Source: Onchidella celtica (Eukaryota > Mollusca > Gastropoda > Systellommatophora > Onchidiidae). Taken from it: 64,000 nucleotides of DNA. The notes under the pieces were generated by a model that saw nothing but the letters and a program-made list of their open reading frames with translations, was not told where the DNA came from and did not search any database. The DNA lies in assembly GCA_963931925.1 (NCBI GenBank), contig OZ007570.1:50522349-50586348 (forward strand). Direction: 5' to 3'. A program made the position numbers and the translations under genes. Below are positions 36,348 to 47,900 of the stretch, in pieces (the first letter of the stretch is position 1; each line of letters starts with the position of its first letter).

Positions 36348-38069
36348 CAGTGGTTCTTAACCTTTTTCAGGCAATCGCCCCCTTAGGGTGTAACATCCCC
36401 CCTCCCCTCCCCATCCCTACTCAAATCCAACAGATACATTCCACAAGAAGACACACTACACACAAATTATGTTTCTTAACTTTTTCAAAGCTCTAAAAAT
36501 GACGATAGGTGTGCTGACTATTCAAGATAAAACAGAAAGCATTTTTTATTAAATGCACTGGAAAAAAATAGGCATTTTCTGTTCCCAAAACCCATCATTA
36601 TGTGCTGTTGAACAAGTCAGTGGTTGCCCTTTGTATTTGCCCCCAAATCATTCTTCATTCATGATTGTTTTCATCCCCACCCCCATCGCTTCCTTTCATC
36701 GTTTTGGTCCCCTCGTCGCCTTTTTTTCTTCTTCGCCGCCCCCCCCCCCACCACCACCACCACCACCACCACCAACACATGGAAATCAAAATCGCCCCGA
36801 TGTCGTGTGTCAAGAACAGATTTGATTCATAAATGTTTCCACTGACTAAATTTTTGTGAGAGAGCAGTGAGTAATTTTTACAAACGTAATTATTGTGCGA
36901 GCCAGCATAACGTGGTCTCGTAAACAATTTGTTTTGAACAGTTTTTTTCCTAATAGATAGACAGAAGGTGTGGGGAAGGATAGACGGACAGCGTAGGTGT
37001 GCATGACTGAGCACTTTTTATATCTCGTGTTTTGAACTAGGTTTAGTAGAGAGGGAAGGGGTGAGTAGGAATTAAATGTTATTGAGACGTCTCTTGACGT
37101 ACAGAAAATCCGTGATCCAGAGTAAAAAGCCTGGGGTTTTGAACATGTTAAGAATTTATTGCTATAGAATTACATTTTATTGTCTTGAGTGATTCGACCT
37201 TTGATGTCGACCCAAGGTCGTTGCGTAGGGCTGTTACTTAAAATAACTCGGTTCGGCAGCTGAGCTAGAGGTGGTTGCACCAATCAAATGTATGAATCTG
37301 GACGGAAGGTCGAGACATAGCTTTAGTATTTAAACCCGTGCAGAGCTTAGATAGATGCCACATGTAGACAATCCATTTACGAGGTGGACGACGATAGTCC
37401 TCAGCCAGATGAGAGACATAGGAGACGCAGTTGAGCAGCCCATATTGTGAGGAGCATGATTTTAAAGCTCCAGAGCCTAAGCTACTTGGTTTGATATGAA
37501 CCCACAGCGTTTACATCCAGTGCTCTCACTCCTAGTGAGGGCCACATGGTGAGAGTCCATACTAATTTGTAATGATGAAAATGAACCGTTCTACTTGCTT
37601 TTGAAGACAGTTTCAGAGCTACCGCCAGACAACGCATGATTGTACAAGCATTCTCCATGGCGTGTCTAGAGGAAATGTCCATATCATAACATGTCTCATT
37701 GAATTAATAGAATTTAAACTATTATATCCGTCGCCACGTGCGCGGATTCTATTTGGCATATAACTCATATGACCTGCAAGTAGTTAGAGTGAATAAGTTA
37801 GTCTCTATAGAAAGCTGTAGTTTCATTAGTTAGATTCAGTTGCCTTTGAATTGATATTTATATTTATAATTATATTTGTTACATTAATTCCTGTAATTAA
37901 ACTGCCCTACAGTTCTGCTAAAAATCAAAGCAATTGATTTATTTAGTTTTTAGAGTGCAAGTATTTTTTTTGTGTGTTCGTCGATTGTGGGAGCGGACCT
38001 CGAAAGAGTGTCAGTCGAATTATCCCCATCTAACCCACATCGCGACATCGTGCATGTTGAGAACCACTG
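36348..38069. mobile_element. hAT-like element, 1.7 kb, no intact transposase
   Basis: The terminus CAGTGGTTCTTAACC is mirrored by GTTGAGAACCACTG. The flanking 8-mers AGTTAATT and AGCTAGTC differ only by three transitions. The interior has a poly-C/(CCA)n tract at about 36739-36776 and a long non-coding AT-rich half. No hAT transposase motif was seen. Confidence 0.6.
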
Positions 38070-38269
38070 AGCTAGTCCAAAATGTCATCACTGCATTATT
38101 GCGGTTGTGAATGAAATTGATTGGGGCATCTGTCCTTCGTTTACGTGTTGCACTCGATCTCATTATGGAAGGTGGATGCAATTTTGGCTTAAGTCATTCT
38201 TTTGCTTTCGTATGCATCAGCAGTGTTTCCTCAGCTTATCATCACGATCTTTGTTCTTATTTGCCGAAA

Positions 38270-38565
38270 AAAAAAAATGGAGATCTTTAAGTGTGTAGAA
38301 GAATAACAAATGTGTACTTTGACGCTTGTTTAAAATGCGTTGTGGCACATACCAACCTGTCTCACAGTTCTGATTTATTCTCCTTATCATAAAAAAAAAA
38401 AAGCTTCAAATGTTTGATGTCGAATTTCTCAGCTGTGCAAAAAGTGGAACTGGAACAAACAAGTAATAAAGTCGAGTTATGCCCAGGTGCCAAACTGATG
38501 GTACCATGCAAGACGCCGTTTTCTTGTGTGTACTTTGAATTGAAAACTGAGAGACTTAGGCCGGT
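38270..38565 (+). repeat. Dispersed repeat, copy 1
   Basis: Matches 62257-62475: GGAGATCTTT.AGT.TGTAGAA, ACGCTTGTTTAAAATGCGTTGTGGC, GTT(C/CC)GGTTTATTCT, AAATTTCTCAG.TGTGC. The right part (GATGGTACCATGCAAGA) also resembles about 42385-42470. Confidence 0.65.
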
Positions 38566-38760
38566 ATACATGTAAGTGCAGTGACGATAATTATGGCAAG
38601 CAACCGGTGGAAGAGGTGTAAAAAAAAAAAAAAAAGTAGCTTGAAAGGCAACAAGGAAGTGAACAAATAGTAAAACGAAATCATAATTATATCATCAAAC
38701 AGGACTTAAGGGCATTCCCCATGTTACGAACGCCCCTTCCATACCATGCATAAGTCCTAA

Positions 38761-38957
38761 GGGGTGAACAAGACCAAAGCTGGTGTAGACGCCGCACTGG
38801 TGGCTCACCGCCCAATTATGATGCATCACACTAAAACACTAACCACTGCTCACGTCGCAGGGGTGTAGGCAGTGGTTAGTGTTCTGGTGTGATGCGTAAT
38901 AATTAGCTGGTGAGCCACCAGTCTGGCGCTTACTCCAGCCTTGATCTGTTTCAACCC
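38761..38957. mobile_element. Foldback MITE with GGGGTGAA ends, copy 1
   Basis: A nearly complete hairpin: TGGTGGCTCACC, GATGCATCACAC and AACACTAACCACTGC each have their complement in reverse order across a short loop. TAA precedes the left end. The right arm (GAGCCACCAGTCTGGCGC) is shared with 62926-63046. PIF/Harbinger-like (TAA target) is inference. Confidence 0.65.
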
Positions 38958-40727
38958 TATACGAACGTGAATAGTTATTAAGGGAGGGAAAATCGGATGC
39001 GTGGGTGCAGTATATGTTATTGGGTGCAGTCTCTGTTTATGTACCAATTGGTTTTTAAAATAGATCAGTTCTATGTTTGTTTACTGCTTTGTTACTGCTA
39101 GAAACGTATTTTAGTGATTACATAAGGGTTGTAGGCTATGCACATCAGTGTAGTGTCATACGAAGGAAATCTGTTCATGAACGACCTTAGCAAACAGAAG
39201 CTGGGGATCTGTTGTATTTTCTTTATCACAAGAACAGAAGGTGAGAAAGACAGACAGAAAGAAAGAAAGAAAGAATTTGAAAATAAACAAAAAGACAAAT
39301 TGAAAAACAAGAAAAGAAAGAAATATCAGAAAACGACTGAATGAATGAAAGAAAGAAAGCTGGATACACAGACAGCTAGACAGACAAAAAAAAAAAAAGA
39401 GACAAAAACCAGACAAGAATCGAAGAAAATAAAAACGGAAAGAAAATAAAAGAAGAAAACATAAAAGAAAGAAATAGGAAAGGAGAAAAGAAAAGAAAAA
39501 AAAAGAAAGAAAGAATCAACAACTTCTTGATGGTGTTCTACATAGATTTTTTTTTTTCAAAACGACATAAGCAAAAAATCTTTTCATGGAGATTCCTTTA
39601 GTTTAGGTCAGACTTGATGAAAGATCGTTTCACATGTTCACGATTGTAATTTCACGCCTTTAGCTTCAGTGAGCACAAAGCCGATTTTCTTATGCTTCCG
39701 AAGAAGTAAGATGCTTACTGGGAGAAATGAGCTTTGTTATGCTCTGAATAAAGCCCTCAGTATAGTATTCTTTATCATTGTACTAACTAAGCCTACAACA
39801 CCATCCTCTCTGAGTTCTGAGAAGGCCGAGCACTAAAAAATCTTACTTCAGATAGAGTTGTCCTTTTTTTTTTCTACTGCTAGGCTCGCGCGTTTTTCTT
39901 CGTGATGATGGTATTGGTAATAAAATGATAATCGTTATTACAAGGGGGCTACCCTTAAAGTAAATAACTCGATTTTGGGAGATTTTTATTTAACTTTCCT
40001 CCTTTATGACAATGTAGGCCTACGCTTTTCATACGCCTGGCCACATTGTACCCTCCTCCTTGTGCGAGTGTACACTCATCAAAATATTAGATATAAATGA
40101 TAAACACTTTATATTCTGAAGCTTTAGCTAGTATTTTGCTCAAACTATTCGACTCTTTCACTAGAAACTGCAGCCTATAATTTGATTATTTTTATATAAC
40201 CCTACCCCTTATCTTCTTGGAAAAAAACAACACTTTTTGATTCATTACGAAGATTGAAAAGCATAAATAAGTACGCTTTACAGGCACTCCCTCCCTCTCC
40301 TATGTACACTTTTCATACACCGGGAGTACCCTCCCCCGAGTGTACGTACTTAAAGGACGGGCCCTGACGTCGAGGAGCAATCCAAAAAGCTAATCAAGCC
40401 CCCCCCCCCCACACACACTCCCCCACCCACACGCATAGCGGTGCAAAATGTGTGGACGGAAGAGGAAGAGGACGGGCTCACGTGACAAAACACGTGTCTC
40501 TGTTTACAGTTCTGGTGAGAGAGATAGAAACGTAATTAACTAGAATTTAATTCTAATTCACCATAATTATTATCATCATTACCGTGTGACACCGTGTAGG
40601 AAAAGCGTATCGCATGTCGGTGTATGATCAGACATTTCTCTTGGTGTGAGCAATTGGAGTTGTTTATCTACAGATATACTGAACATGTAATGAGCATGTT
40701 GTTTATTAAGTTCCTAGAGCTCTAGAG
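38958..40727. other. Non-coding DNA with an (AAAG)n tract at 39239-39520
   Basis: The A/G-rich tract (GAAAGAAAGAAAG and variants) spans about 280 bp. A poly-C run is near 40400. Nothing coding was recognised. Confidence 0.5.
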
Positions 40728-42242
40728 CAGTGTTTTTCAACCTTTTTTTTTTTTTGTCCCGCTTCCCACTTCAATCGCATCTGATTATTAACGGAGAGTA
40801 TGTTTTTATAGAGAGATCTCACTTCCGCCAAATCGCGAAACTAGGTCGCTGCGGTAAACAAAAAATTGAAGACTTGAAAGAGACCGTCTTCACCAAAGAT
40901 AGTGTGCGTATCTGTTTACTGTGGTTTGCTCATATTTTTTGGTTGACTGAAACTATTTAGAACCGTTTGTAAGCTCTTACGTCCAGTGGAAATGCACAAA
41001 CGGATATTGTTTACCGCAGCGACCTACTTTCCGCTCTATGCTAACAGTGGTTTTGCAGAGCCTCCAGTGTCTCGTAGTGCAAATCGACCAATAGTGAAAC
41101 CTCTTTATACATACATACTCCCTGTTATTAATTTTTTTTTAAAATAGTGGCGGGAGTAATTCATTGTGGTGCAATTTTCGCCCTTTTTTTTTGGTTGACG
41201 CTACAACCAAAATGACAGTTTCAACAATTATAAAGTTAATGTCCGAAGTGTCCACTAATCAAGCCCTATCGCTCTTGTATCGACGGATTGTGTTGATTCA
41301 AGTCTCAGGTATTTTTAAATAAAAAGTTGTAAAAATGCAAAATGCAATGATCTTTGTTTTGACTCCCAATAATAAGCCCAGTGCACCGGAAACTACATAT
41401 TAATACGTATTCAATTCGGTGCGCACAATTTCCCTACCAAAAATGAATGCATAGCGCTCTGGTGCGCATGAAATCTGTAGCAAGACTGTAGAATACGGGA
41501 ATCTTTCTGGATCAAAAAAAGAGAGAGATAGAACGGTGTGTTCACAGGTTTATCACGGATAATGCCGGGAACTTCATCTAGATATAAAAAAAAAACAAGA
41601 AAAATGTAGCAGCGGGAGTATTTCATTGTGGTGCAATTTTCGCCGTTTTTTTGCTCAACGCTATGGCCCAAATAAAAGTTTCAAAAATTACAAACCTAAT
41701 TTTCTCAAGCGTCAACTAATCTAACCCAATCGCTTTTGTAGCTACCGATTGTGTGTTTTCAAGTTTCAGGGATTCTCTTTAAAAAGTTGTGAAAAAGTAA
41801 AATATTATGATTTTTTTTTTTTGTACTCCCTTTGATAAGCCCACACTTGACACGCGTTCAAATTAAAAAAAACAACCAAAAAAACTATGTGCCCTACCAA
41901 GATCGGACAAACTTAGTGTCCAGTACATACAAAAAGATTTTTTAAATATTCATGTATTCAGAATCTATATAATTATTCAAAAGAAGTTTTGATTAAAACT
42001 TTATTTTAGTTTTATTTACCTGTTTCTTACTCAGTGAGAGCCTTGGCCTTGACAAACAAGGAAATCACCAACGCGACATAAACAAACGACAGTTTATCTG
42101 TACTGTACAGTCAAATTAAAATACACCATGCAATTAAGATTTCTATGAAAAATCTCTTGCGCTCCAATCTTAAAACCCGCGCCTCTTCAAAATATAGCCA
42201 TGCCCCACCAGTGGGATGTGCGCCCCATCTTGATAAACACTG
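40728..42242. mobile_element. hAT-like element, 1.5 kb, carrying nested repeats
   Basis: The left end CAGTGTTTTTCAACC pairs with the right end, reverse complement CAGTGTTTATCAAG. The flanking 8-mers are CTCTAGAG and CTCTAGAC (7 of 8). The subterminal CCCACTGGTGGGGCATGG is of hAT style. Inside are two direct repeats of about 230 bp (41151-41380 and 41613-41842) separated by a Helitron 3'-end fragment. No transposase ORF is left. Confidence 0.65.
41436..41581 (+). mobile_element. Helitron-like 3' end fragment
   Basis: It has GGTGCGCATGAAATCTGTAG, a short GA tract, then ACGGATAATGCCGGG, eight to ten bases and CTAG. This matches the 3' half of the element ending at 54766. Its 5' end was not located. 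Confidence 0.6.
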
Positions 42243-43674
42243 CTCTAGACTATAGTTTGATTCTAACTTTAGATGTGTTAAAAAGCTTAACTCACGCAAA
42301 CTTGCACCCATTAAAAAATGGGATGATTTTGTACTAGTATGTATCTGCAGTTTTTCTTCAGCTATGTCAAGGTGCTATATTAAACAGATGGTGCCCTGCA
42401 AGATACCCCTTTTTTTGTGTGATTTGACTTTAAAGAGAATTTCGAGAAATGAGATAGATTTCGGCCTTTCTTTAGTCTGTTATAAGGTTGAAGACTCACA
42501 GATACGATAAGTACCGTTCAATAGCGTTCACTTTGTGTGCTGCTTTTCTGTTCAGGATTTTGTTCAGCTTGAAGAAGGCCCTTGTGGCAGAAAACATGTA
42601 ATCTTTTACTTTTAGTATAATTTTTGGTGCACTTTCAAAAAAAGATGTTTACTAACATAATTATGGCTTTTGCAAATGCAACGTTCTTCGGGAGCGGGGG
42701 GGGGGGGGAGGAGGGGAGAGTGGAAGCACTTTGCAACAAGTCCTCCATAACCCCCCTTTCTCTCCCCCTCTCTCTCTTTCTTTCTCTTACCCCCCCCCCC
42801 CTTGTAAACTTGGTACAGTTAGATGATCCGTAAGACACAAAACTAAAAACTCTTCTTAGCAAATTGTATTTAATGTCTTCTAACTTAAGCTATCTATTTC
42901 ACTGAACTGATGTAACAGAACTAGACTATTTCATTTGTGCTATATTTTTTTGGGCTTATGTAAACAAATGACTGTTAAGTAAGTAATATTTCAATATCTA
43001 GAGGGACAGAAAAAGCTCCCCAGATCTGATCGCAAATGACGTGTAGCCACATCACCGTAAACAAGCATTTTATCTCATAACGTGCGTCACAAGGGATTTG
43101 GAATAAAATTACGATCCTGGCAAAGAAAAGTACACACGCACAGCAGACCATCCGTCACGTGGATATGGAAGTAATTAATGGTTAAATTTGTCCACAGAAA
43201 GCTATAAATAAAATGTTAATTCATCAGATAGACTCCCAGCACGGGAAAGTGCCTTTAGCCTCGTTTGCACCACAGTATATCGCGAGCAGCGTTGCCGGTG
43301 ACGATTTTTTTAAAATCCCAAGGTGAGGTAAAAAATTCCAAGATTTTTTTCCCAACCCAAATTATAGAAGTTATAATTTCATGATATATATTGAATTTAA
43401 AATAGACATTGCCAGTGATTAATTCGCAGATCACGCCGCATAAAATGTCATAACTTGCAGGCAATTCCGAAACTGTCCCTTGGTCCATTAGGCTTGATTC
43501 ACCTTTAAATTTAAAGTCACGAACAGCGTCGCGAGGGGATGGGTAATTTTGTAACGTCATTTCAGGGGATTGTTGTGCTAGGGATGAACCAGAGGCAGAT
43601 TATATGATGTACTATTAGTATTAGGTTAAAGATCTAGTTTATTTACTCAAGTGGACGGATGTCGAAGACTGTTT
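42243..43674. other. Non-coding DNA between hAT-like element and LTR element
   Basis: Poly-G at about 42699-42709 and a CT-rich/poly-C block at about 42750-42800. Nothing coding was recognised. Confidence 0.4.
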
Positions 43675-43679
43675 TATTT

Positions 43680-44279
43680 TGTAACAGCACGTTGTTCTAG
43701 CACGTTATAGTAGGGGGGAGTTAGTTGATCTAACTACAACCCTTTAGAAAACGAAACTATTACAGCTGTAAAATAAATAAACACGAGATCCGACGATAGA
43801 TTAAATAATACTAAAGTTTAATAACTGTATAGTGAACAATAAATTACTAGGAAGACACCAGCGAAACTAAATATCTACGCCACACAAAAGGAAACTCACT
43901 TACTCACCCCACCAACCACTCACACAGGTCTATATATATAAACATTCCTACAGAAAGTTCCCGAAATAAACGTTACCTTTGCCCTCGCACAAACTAACCA
44001 ATCACGCATCAATACGTCATCAGGTTACATCACTCAAGGCCAAATCTGGCGTAAACATTCGTTTCCACAACGTTATCGAATATTCGGGAACATACTAATA
44101 TTTACTGAACGAGTCAAAACACCTGACAACAAGCGGGCGAGGAAAAAACTACTCACTAGGAAAGAAGGTCAGGTCACGGAGTACAGTACGCTCTAGCGGT
44201 TGTCAAGAAGAAATGAACACATGCTCACCAGTGTAACACGAAAACGGGGGAGGGCAAGGGATAGCTTGCAGATGCTACA
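43680..44279 (-). repeat. 3' LTR (600 bp)
   Basis: Read side by side with 49619-50220 it is the same sequence except ACG versus TGAGG after TGTAACAGC, A/T at CTC(A/T)CC, and C/A at AACA(C/A)G. Confidence 0.92.
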
Positions 44280-44292
44280 CAACTCCCCAATT
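44280..44292 (-). other. Polypurine tract next to the 3' LTR
   Basis: On the minus strand AATTGGGGAGTTG abuts the TGTAGC start of the 3' LTR. It is short and imperfect but in the expected place for plus-strand priming. Confidence 0.55.
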
Positions 44293-44968
44293 TAAGTTGA
44301 ATATTTTTCAACTCCAAAACATTATTCAGCGTCTGCAATATCTTGAAATAACAATCTTACAGTACTCCCAATCTCACAAAGGTAGTTGCTAATTCTATTA
44401 CAATTATTAACAATTTCAGTGCCTTCCCAATAGTAGACAGTAGGCCTACTAGTCAAAATAACACAACGCCACCACTGTGGTGAAACAATGGTCAATGATA
44501 TTATTACAAATCATATATGGTGAAACGATGGCCCATCGTTTACATAATGCTTCGTGCACGAATCATAGCATATAACTTGTTGTACATAACATGGTTATCT
44601 CAAAAATGTATAACTCATACGTACAATGGCAAAAATACCAATACATACCGACCACTGGTTAGGGTCTTTCTTCATCATATTAGGTCAAAACAAGTTACAA
44701 CATTGCAACATAACACAAACATTGCTTGCTCGCAGTCCCCATTAGGGTTACATTTTCCAAAATTTACACCAAGTTCCATTGGTAACTAATATGACATAGC
44801 ATAAAATCAAAATGTGACTAACACATCATGACTCTCTATCAGCCATCAATTCAATATTCAGTCACAGATGAACTATGTCCCCAATTACAGTACAATACTG
44901 CCGTCCTAGCAATTCATCTAGTAGGCAAAAGTATGGGTTACAACGCATTTCACTGATAGTGTACTACT
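44293..44968 (-). other. Non-coding 3' region of the retrotransposon
   Basis: About 680 bp between the gag-pol stop and the purine tract. There is no further conserved ORF in the element's direction. The 90-codon frame on the plus strand here lacks any support. Confidence 0.6.
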
Positions 44969-47900
44969 TTAAAATACCCTGCTCAGGAAATCGGCACAGA
45001 CATTTTCTCTGCCTTTTACGTAGTGACTCCTGAATCGATAAGACTGTAAAAATAAACTCCATCGTAATAACTTTGGACTGTCAAACTTGGCAGAGTTCAA
45101 AAACTCTAATGACCGATGGTCAGTTTGGAGCACAAACTCCTTTCCATACAAATACAAAGTAAACTTTTTTACAGCCCAAACAATAGCTAAACATTCGCGC
45201 TCTGAGACCGAATATTTTGTCTCACGAGGCAATAGCTTACGACTAGCATATGCCACAGGGTACAACTTTCCCTCGTGTTCCTGCATAAGACTAGCGCCTA
45301 ATCCGCGATCTGATGCATCAGTTGCTAAGACAAACTCTTCGGAAAAATCTGGCAAACATAACACGGGTTTGGAGATAATGACATTCTTCAAAGAGGTGTA
45401 CGCTTTCTCCTGCGTTTCATCCCACTGAACTATATTGGGCTGACCCTTTCTAAGTAAATCAGACAATGGTGATGCAATCGCTGAAAAGTTAGGAATAAAT
45501 TCATGGTAATATCCCACTAATCCTAAGAATGCTCTCACTTCCTTCTTAGTGGTGGGTCTGGGTGCGTCTCGTACCTTACATACATTCTCTTCTAACAGGC
45601 CAATCATACCTTCTCCCACTAAGTGTCCAACAAAGTCTACTTCAGACGTTCCAATCAGACACTTCGATGGTCTTGCAGTTAATCCAGCTTGGTCCATCCT
45701 CTGCAGTAAGTCCTTGAGAGTCTTCACATGCTCGTCGAATGTCTCTGTATGAATCAGCAGGTCGTCCACATATGCTGTCACATTGTTCATTCCACGGATC
45801 AATGGCTTTACGATCCTGTTCAGCGTGGCTCCTGAGTTCATCATCCCAAAAGGCATCCGAATGAATTCATAGTGCTCGCCCATGGTGACGAACGCCGTCT
45901 TGGGAATGTCTTGCTCTCGAACTTTCACCTGCCAGTATCCCTTGCTCAGGTCAATCCGAGAGAATAATTTTCCTCTCGAGAGACTCTGAAACACTTCTGA
46001 TGGCGCTGCTGTCGGATGAGGGTCGAATACTGTGATCTTGTTTAACCTCCTGTAGTCGATGCAGACTCGGTTGGATCCGTCCTTCTTCTTGACGACAACA
46101 ACAGGTGAAGCATAAGCTGATGAGCTCCTTCGAATGATGCCCAGCCGTCCCATGGTGCTAAGCTCCTCCTTCAATGAGTCGCGCATAGCGTAGGGCACCG
46201 GGTATGGTCGTTGACGAACTGGTACTTCTGTCGTCAGGTCGATGCGATGTTCACCCAACTGACAGCATCCAGGGAGATTGGTGAAGACGTGCTGGTAATT
46301 CTTCACCACATCGCAGAGTTCTTGACGTTGTTCCGATGTCAGTTGCGTTCCATACTGGACATCTCTGTAGCTTTCCTTCTGGTCCCAGCTTCCTAGGTCG
46401 GCAAGGTCCTCCGTCGTTCCACCGTTGTCGCCTTCCAGGTCGCAGTCCTCGATGATTGTCATGCCAGCTGACTCCACGGGTTGACTCTTGTCCATCATGT
46501 CGTCCTCTGCCAGTACAGTCTCAGCACTATCACCGCCGCCGTCCTTTATGGCGTTGACATGTCCAGGCGTGATATCTCTCCTACTGTTGTCCATCCCACA
46601 CATCTCGGTCACAATAGGTCTCGGTTCCATTGCCACTGCTGCTGCTTTTGACGTCCTTGGAATGTATCTCTTGAGGAGGTTGGCGTGCAAGGTCTTTTCT
46701 TTTGCACCCATCTTGACTCTATAGTCGTTAACACCGACAACTGAGACTACCTTATATGGTCCCTTCCATTGGACTATGAGCTTGTTAGTGTTCGTCGGCA
46801 GTAGCACCAACACTTCATCTCCGGGGCGGAACTTCCTCTCTCGCGCCTTCCGGTCGTAGTAGGTCTTCTGTCTACCTTGAGCCTTGGAGAGTTCTTCCGT
46901 CGCTAACTTCCATGTGTCCTCCAGCCTCTCACGTAGTTCCATGACGTACTGGTAACTGGTCTTCGTTTCCGGCTCCTCTACGTCCTTGGTCCATAGTTGT
47001 CGTAAAATGTGCATTGGTCCTCTCACAGTTCTCCCATACAGCAACTCGAATGGGGCAAACTTGGTCGACTCTTGGGGAACTTCACGATATGCGAAGAGCA
47101 GCGGGTTGATGTATCTGTGCCACTGCTTGGGTTGCTCTGCGCACAGTCGTCTCAATGTTTTCTTCAGCGTGCCGTTGAATCGCTCCACCAACCCGTTGCA
47201 CATAGGGTGGTAGACTGTAGTGGTCGACTGTCGAATTCCCAGTAGTCTATTCGTTTCCTTCATGACATCTGACATAAACTGGGTCCCTTGGTCCGACAAG
47301 ATCTCTTCGGGCACACCCAAACGGCTGTAGATGTTCACTAAGGCTTCTGCTACCGTTTCTGCGTCGATCTTCTTCAAGGGTGTGGCTTCGGGGTAACGAG
47401 TAGCGTAGTCTATGTACACCAGGATATAACGATGTCCACCTTCACTTGGGGGGTCGATAGGTCCTACTAAGTCCACGGCCACTCGCCTAAATGGTACGTC
47501 CACTACTGGCATACTCTGCAGGTGCACCTTTGGGGTCGCTCCTTTGTTCACCGTCCTCTGGCATATGTCGCATGAGCGGCAGTATCTCGCGACGTCACCT
47601 TCAATTCCAGGCCAATAAAAATTGCTCATAACTCTGTCTTTGGTTTTCTTCACGCCGAGGTGTCCTCCGACGATCGAGTCGTGGGCTACACTCAGTACAT
47701 ACTCCCTCAGTTTCTCGGGTAGTACCACTTGCCTTATAACCGTCGCCTGTCTCAGGTCCTTGTAGATCCGGTACAGTACTCCTCCATGTTTCTCAAAATG
47801 AACAGATTTATTGCCTCTATTAGTTGGGATCTTCTTCTGCTCTAACTTCCTAATGACTTCGTCTTCTTCTTGGAGTCGGATAAGTTCCTCTCTATCCACT

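Noticed and set aside
37147-38054. Possible solo LTR inside the 36348-38069 hAT-like element (TGTTAAG start, GCGACA end)
   Set aside because: No matching target duplication or second copy was found; the end points are a guess.
44517-44789. 90-codon plus-strand open frame inside the LTR element
   Set aside because: It is antisense to the element, has no domain, and lies in the non-coding 3' region.
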